This document shows, piece by piece, positions 60,339 to 64,000 of a stretch of 64,000 bases of DNA. Within the stretch, counting starts at the first letter, position 1; each line of letters begins with the position of its first letter. The notes under the pieces are model-generated. The model was not told where the DNA came from. It searched no databases and worked only from the letters and a program-made list of their open reading frames with translations. The position numbers and the translations under genes are program-made. Source of the DNA: Incurvaria masculella (lineage: Eukaryota > Arthropoda > Insecta > Lepidoptera > Incurvariidae); the NCBI GenBank assembly GCA_946894095.1, contig OX335660.1:16063001-16127000 (forward strand). Direction: 5' to 3'.

Positions 60339-62423
60339 ATGAGTGAAAAACTCCGAGAGTACGCAGTGCTGGGGGTGACGCGCGGCGGGCGTTACGCTGT
60401 GCGACACAAAGCGTCCGGGGATTTATTCAGTTGGCGTGCAACTGACGCTTCCCGTCTCACGCGGGAGCAACTGCAGGCTATCCAGGGCGAAGTTCGGTCG
60501 CTAGCACACGTCCGAGACGACAGTATTCTTCAGTACCGTGATACGATAGTTCACGCCCCTACCAACACTCTTTACCTCGTATCGGAGCATACCACTTGGG
60601 ATACGCTCGAAGATATAGCATCTGAATGTCGCAACAGTAATAAGTACGTTCGAGAGGGCTACATCTGGTACCTCCTACACGAGATGGCACGGATCTGCAA
60701 GTTGGTGTACGAATTTGATTTCAAAATCTTGCAGAAAAGCATTTCTGCGTCGTCCATATACATCGAAGATAGTGGCGCGATCAAAATTGACTGCTTCGAT
60801 TTGGCGTCCAATTCGGAACAAAAGTGGGATATTATGCAGCAGCTAGGGCGGGTATTGAATGAGTTGTGTTACCTCAGGGATGTGGAAAATGTTAAAGTGA
60901 AGGAGTTTTGCTACAGCGATGATCTGAAGGATGTTGTTAACTTTCTCACTGATAAAAACAACTGCGCAATGAAGCCAGATGTGATTCTGTACCATCCAAC
61001 CGTTCTTGCAAACCTTGAGAACACAATGGGATCGAAAAGACTTTGTGACGTTTTAGTTTCGACTGAATTCGCGGAAAAAAAGGAAGACTCCAGCAAATGT
61101 GACTCAGAAAAAGCGTTAGAGGTGTGTAAAACTAATGAACCTGCACCCAAATACAGTTTTACACTGATGGATAGTCCTATATATGTAAATGTCAGTCCTC
61201 AAAGAATGCTAAGTGTGAGCGACCAAGACGTTAGCTCTGCTAAGACATCACTGTCCCCAACTCTAGCGGCACTAGCATTGGAGCTGCCAGGATTTGTGCC
61301 ACGTCGTCAAACAATCTCCAGTAATGCTCTCGCTCGATACAATGAGCCGCAGCAGATCTCCGAGCGTACTCTCAGCAACCAGTGGATATCCAGGCTGATA
61401 GCCCTGCGAGAACGTGAAGAAACACTCAATCGTCGCGAGAAAGATTTGATATCAAACGAGATCATCAACAGTCCCAACGTTAAAATGGCTATCCTGCCCA
61501 CTGAAGACGCATCGATCGCTCAGAACAACACAGGGATAACTCTACCACCTGAGATTGGCCAAACAGCAGAATGTGAAAAGGAAACAGAGGAAAAAAACTC
61601 ATGGGTTTCCAGAAGACATCGTCGTTTCAGCTCCGTTCGGACGAGGCATCGAAGACGCCAAAGCTATAGCTACGACGACCTGGACAGCTCTCTCTCGGCG
61701 GATCCCGGCGATGGCAGCGTGATCGTGACAGCGACCAAGTTCAGCAAGGAGAACATGCCAAGGAGGAACATCTTCCCCGAAGTCGGCACCAAGAAGGTAC
61801 ACTTCACATCCGCCAATCCGTTCATTGAGAGCGATGAGAGTGTCACGCTTACATTTTACGAGCTGGAAAATATAGACGGCGACGGTTATCAGGTTCCGCG
61901 AAGTCAAGAGTATACGAAGAAAAATATCGCCGAAGAGATCAATAAATTTAAGTACCTGGATGTTGAGAAAGCGGCTTTGGAAAAGCGTGCAGCCATGGAA
62001 CAGTGGAACCAGTCTTTCCCGAGTAAACAACCCAAGTTCACAGTCCCAGCCAACCCGGAGAAGAAGGCGTTTAATGATATAACCAACCGGGGTTACCCTA
62101 TGAAGAAGACACCATCAAAGTCGAGCATTAATTCCAAAACTTCCAACACTTCGAATGGGACAAAGCACTCGGTGGCTTCCTTCCAAAGCGCTCTCAGTTC
62201 GGACTCCGATAAATCCAGAAGCAGCTATCAAAGCTGTGTAGCGGGTTCCAGATTTAGTAGTCGATTGAAAAATGCAGAACAATCATTGGGTCAGTCGAAA
62301 CCGCTGACTAGGCAGTCAATGGTGCCGACATTTGATAGGGATAGTGAGGTTAAGAAACCCAAGAGTAGAAAGTCATTGCTGCCTTTTAAAACTCCTTTTA
62401 AGTTTTTGTCCTCTAAATCTTAA
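60339..62423 (+). CDS. Nek2-related pseudokinase (single exon, 694 aa)
   Basis: Residues 5-226 follow the layout of a NEK2-type kinase domain: an N-lobe with REYAVLGVTRGGRYAVRHK and GDLFSWRA, an IQGEVRSL alpha-C with Glu51, LYLVSEH hinge, VREGYIWYLLHEMARICKLV alpha-E, then KPDVILYHPTVLANL at the end of the C-lobe. The catalytic motifs are gone: the beta-3 Lys is Arg (FSWRA), HRD is replaced (LQKSIS), DFG reads CFD, and the activation segment and APE region are collapsed, so the lobe is short. A glycine loop is also missing. A heptad-like segment follows (about 352-372, LIALREREETLNRREKDL), then a disordered basic Ser-rich tail with KENMP (470-474) and AFNDITNR (577-584), which resemble KEN-box and D-box-type degrons. 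An in-frame TGA lies 9 nt upstream of the ATG. Function unknown; a scaffold role in centrosome or spindle biology is an inference from NEK2. Confidence 0.85.
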   Translation: MSEKLREYAVLGVTRGGRYAVRHKASGDLFSWRATDASRLTREQLQAIQGEVRSLAHVRDDSILQYRDTIVHAPTNTLYLVSEHTTWDTLEDIASECRNSNKYVREGYIWYLLHEMARICKLVYEFDFKILQKSISASSIYIEDSGAIKIDCFDLASNSEQKWDIMQQLGRVLNELCYLRDVENVKVKEFCYSDDLKDVVNFLTDKNNCAMKPDVILYHPTVLANLENTMGSKRLCDVLVSTEFAEKKEDSSKCDSEKALEVCKTNEPAPKYSFTLMDSPIYVNVSPQRMLSVSDQDVSSAKTSLSPTLAALALELPGFVPRRQTISSNALARYNEPQQISERTLSNQWISRLIALREREETLNRREKDLISNEIINSPNVKMAILPTEDASIAQNNTGITLPPEIGQTAECEKETEEKNSWVSRRHRRFSSVRTRHRRRQSYSYDDLDSSLSADPGDGSVIVTATKFSKENMPRRNIFPEVGTKKVHFTSANPFIESDESVTLTFYELENIDGDGYQVPRSQEYTKKNIAEEINKFKYLDVEKAALEKRAAMEQWNQSFPSKQPKFTVPANPEKKAFNDITNRGYPMKKTPSKSSINSKTSNTSNGTKHSVASFQSALSSDSDKSRSSYQSCVAGSRFSSRLKNAEQSLGQSKPLTRQSMVPTFDRDSEVKKPKSRKSLLPFKTPFKFLSSKS

Positions 62424-62939
62424 CTTTATTAAAAGAAAGTTAAGGGGCGTGCTTAATAATTACGGGTTTGGGTCATGGAGGTGAAGAATGTATGGAGAAA
62501 TAACTTCCATACAACAAGCGCGCAAAAAATGACGCCACGCGACTTACAACATTATATCGCCGTACACATTTGTAGCGCAGTCATGAAAACGGAGAAAAAT
62601 CTAATTTGTACTCTCCCAAATTGGTAGGTAAAGTGATAAAGATAAGAATTATTTTTCAGTAAACCAGATGGTCGTTATGTCATTCTTCATTCGTAATGAT
62701 GTATTCAGCGAGAGCCGAAACCACAGAATATATGCTGAAACAAAAACCAAATTCCTCCGGTGGCACAATTGAGGTGTCGACACTTTTGTAGTTCCATCCG
62801 TTCTCCTGTTACTTCTTCACCTCAATGGTTTGGGTAAATTAAGTGTATCCTCAGTATGTGTATATCAAGTGTATCAAGAGTATTAAGAAATGAGCCATTT
62901 GAGTACATATCTTCCCAGGCTTTAGGTTTATGTTCATAA
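62424..62939. other. 3' flank of pseudokinase gene
   Basis: Likely includes its 3' UTR; no clear AATAAA at a usual distance was noted. No further gene. Confidence 0.35.
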
Positions 62940-63870
62940 TAGGTTGGGGAAAAAGTTTCTTCGCATTTTTTAAGAAAATTCAAAACATTTTTTAATATGG
63001 TTTATTTACATTTAACTAAAGTATGTAGGTACCATTTTGTTCGATAACTTTTTGCCATCTTGTAGGTAGGGACATGATCCCATTGCTATAGAAATATTGG
63101 GACTTCTGATCAATATACCGCGACAAGTGGTTTTGGCAGTCCTCTCGTGATGTTAACCTGACACTGCCTAAAGAATTCTGAAGAGACCTAAACAGGTGGA
63201 AATCTGAAGGTGCAAGGTCAGGACTATACGGTGGATGCATTAACACCTCCCACCCAAACTCTCTTAGTTTTTGCTGAGTGGCTAAAGATGTGTGAGGTCT
63301 AGCCGGTTCATTAGGTTTCTTTCAGTGAGCTCGTGAGGTACCCAAATATCGAGCTTTTTTGTGTACCCAGTTCTTTTCAAATGCGCCAAAACTGTTTTGT
63401 GGTCAATTCCTAGTTCTTCAGCTACGTCGTAACTACTGATATGCCGATCTTGCTCCACTTTTTCAAAAATGGCATCCATTTTATCCGTAATAGGGCGACC
63501 AGAGCGACGTGCATCTTTGACATCAAAATTTCCGGATTGAAAACGCTTAAACCAAATTTGTGCTACTCTCACAGACACTGCACTAGGTCCATAAACATCG
63601 CAAATTTTTTTCGCGGCTTGCGTTGCATTTTTACCTTTTCTGTAGTAAAATTTTAAAATGTATCGAATTTCTTCATTAGATTCACTCATTTTGACAGTAC
63701 GAAAAACAAATGAGAATCACACATTTTCCTAATTTGAATTTGGAATTATGTTCTTTAAAATTTAAACTTTCAATGATACCAAAACCAGTCAGATACAAAT
63801 AGTATATCCAAAGAGATTTTATTACAAGTTCATACATACTATAATGCGAAAAGACTTTTTCCCCGACCTA
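62940..63870 (-). mobile_element. mariner element, internally deleted
   Basis: TIRs of about 28 bp (AGGTTGGGGAAAAAGTTTCT and, at the far end, AGGTCGGGGAAAAAGTCTTT on the other strand) with TA at both ends. The length of 931 bp is about 0.35-0.4 kb short of a normal mariner of about 1.3 kb. Non-autonomous, but both TIRs are present, so cross-mobilisation is conceivable. Confidence 0.93.
63016..63689 (-). pseudogene. mariner transposase with central deletion
   Basis: The N-terminal part (63304-63689) has the two HTH units (IRYILKFYYRKGKNATQAAK; VAQIWFKRFQSGNF) and WVPHELTE. It joins near 63303, in another frame, to ARPHTS and then HPPYSPDLAPSDFHLF. The first two catalytic aspartates are lost; only the last one (SPSD-type) remains. 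Inactive. Confidence 0.92.
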
Positions 63871-64000
63871 TTATATATATTTTGAAATAGATATGCATAG
63901 AATTATACAATTTATTTTAATAAATGGTTGTGGTAGAATAATCCAATCATAGTATCAACTTATTTTATAACTTGTTACCGACAAAAGGATCATATGCGTG
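63871..64000. other. Window end, nothing recognised
   Basis: AT-rich sequence after the mariner; no feature seen. Confidence 0.4.

Noticed and set aside
1..64000. CRISPR array or bacterial operon
   Set aside because: No regularly spaced identical direct repeats with unique spacers; spliced eukaryotic genes throughout.

Overview
This is eukaryotic nuclear DNA, almost certainly from a moth or butterfly. Four things point there: AT-rich introns around compact GC-rich exons; the 'gggttccgta...tccgtccgtc' dispersed repeat typical of lepidopteran genomes; many short TIR elements and CR1, jockey and mariner relics; and insect-like orthologues of three conserved genes. No prokaryotic, viral or organellar gene organisation was seen. 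The species cannot be named from sequence alone.

Layout. (1) 8.5-37.9 kb, plus strand: the 3' 18 exons of a TMEM131 orthologue, an ER membrane protein with a PapD-like domain that acts in procollagen/cargo secretion. The spliced exons give 1690 codons in continuous phase. The signal peptide and first exons are not in the window. Introns carry an hAT element with a CR1 retrotransposon nested in it (9.7-15.1 kb), a tandem partial-exon duplication split by a TTAA-flanked element (20.4-23.8 kb), another hAT inside a CR1 tail, and many SINE and MITE copies. (2) 38.0-46.9 kb: intergenic, mostly repeats, including a 1.1 kb near-perfect foldback (43.3-44.4 kb). (3) 46.9-57.9 kb, minus strand: the complete 142-codon TXNL4A/Dim1 gene (U5 snRNP) in three exons. 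Its 9 kb first intron holds a whole intronless TAF4 gene (TFIID) on the same strand. (4) 58.8-60.1 kb: a jockey relic. (5) 60.3-62.4 kb, plus strand: an intronless 694-aa Nek2-related pseudokinase without any catalytic motif. (6) 62.9-63.9 kb: an internally deleted mariner with both TIRs.

How the genes relate. TMEM131, TXNL4A, TAF4 and the pseudokinase act in unrelated processes (secretion, splicing, transcription, probably cell cycle). Their closeness looks like ordinary microsynteny, apart from the nesting of TAF4 in TXNL4A. The first 8.4 kb holds no exon I could recognise. It is repeat-rich, with a cluster of three hairpin MITEs that carry CRE-type TGACGTCA palindromes.

Most notable: the Nek2-derived pseudokinase; SINEs that share one body but carry either a 5S rRNA-like or a tRNA-like promoter head; a canonical A AAA AAC slippery site at the ORF1/ORF2 junction of the CR1 element; a heptapeptide repeat in the TMEM131 tail; and several nested insertions whose empty sites are present in this same window.
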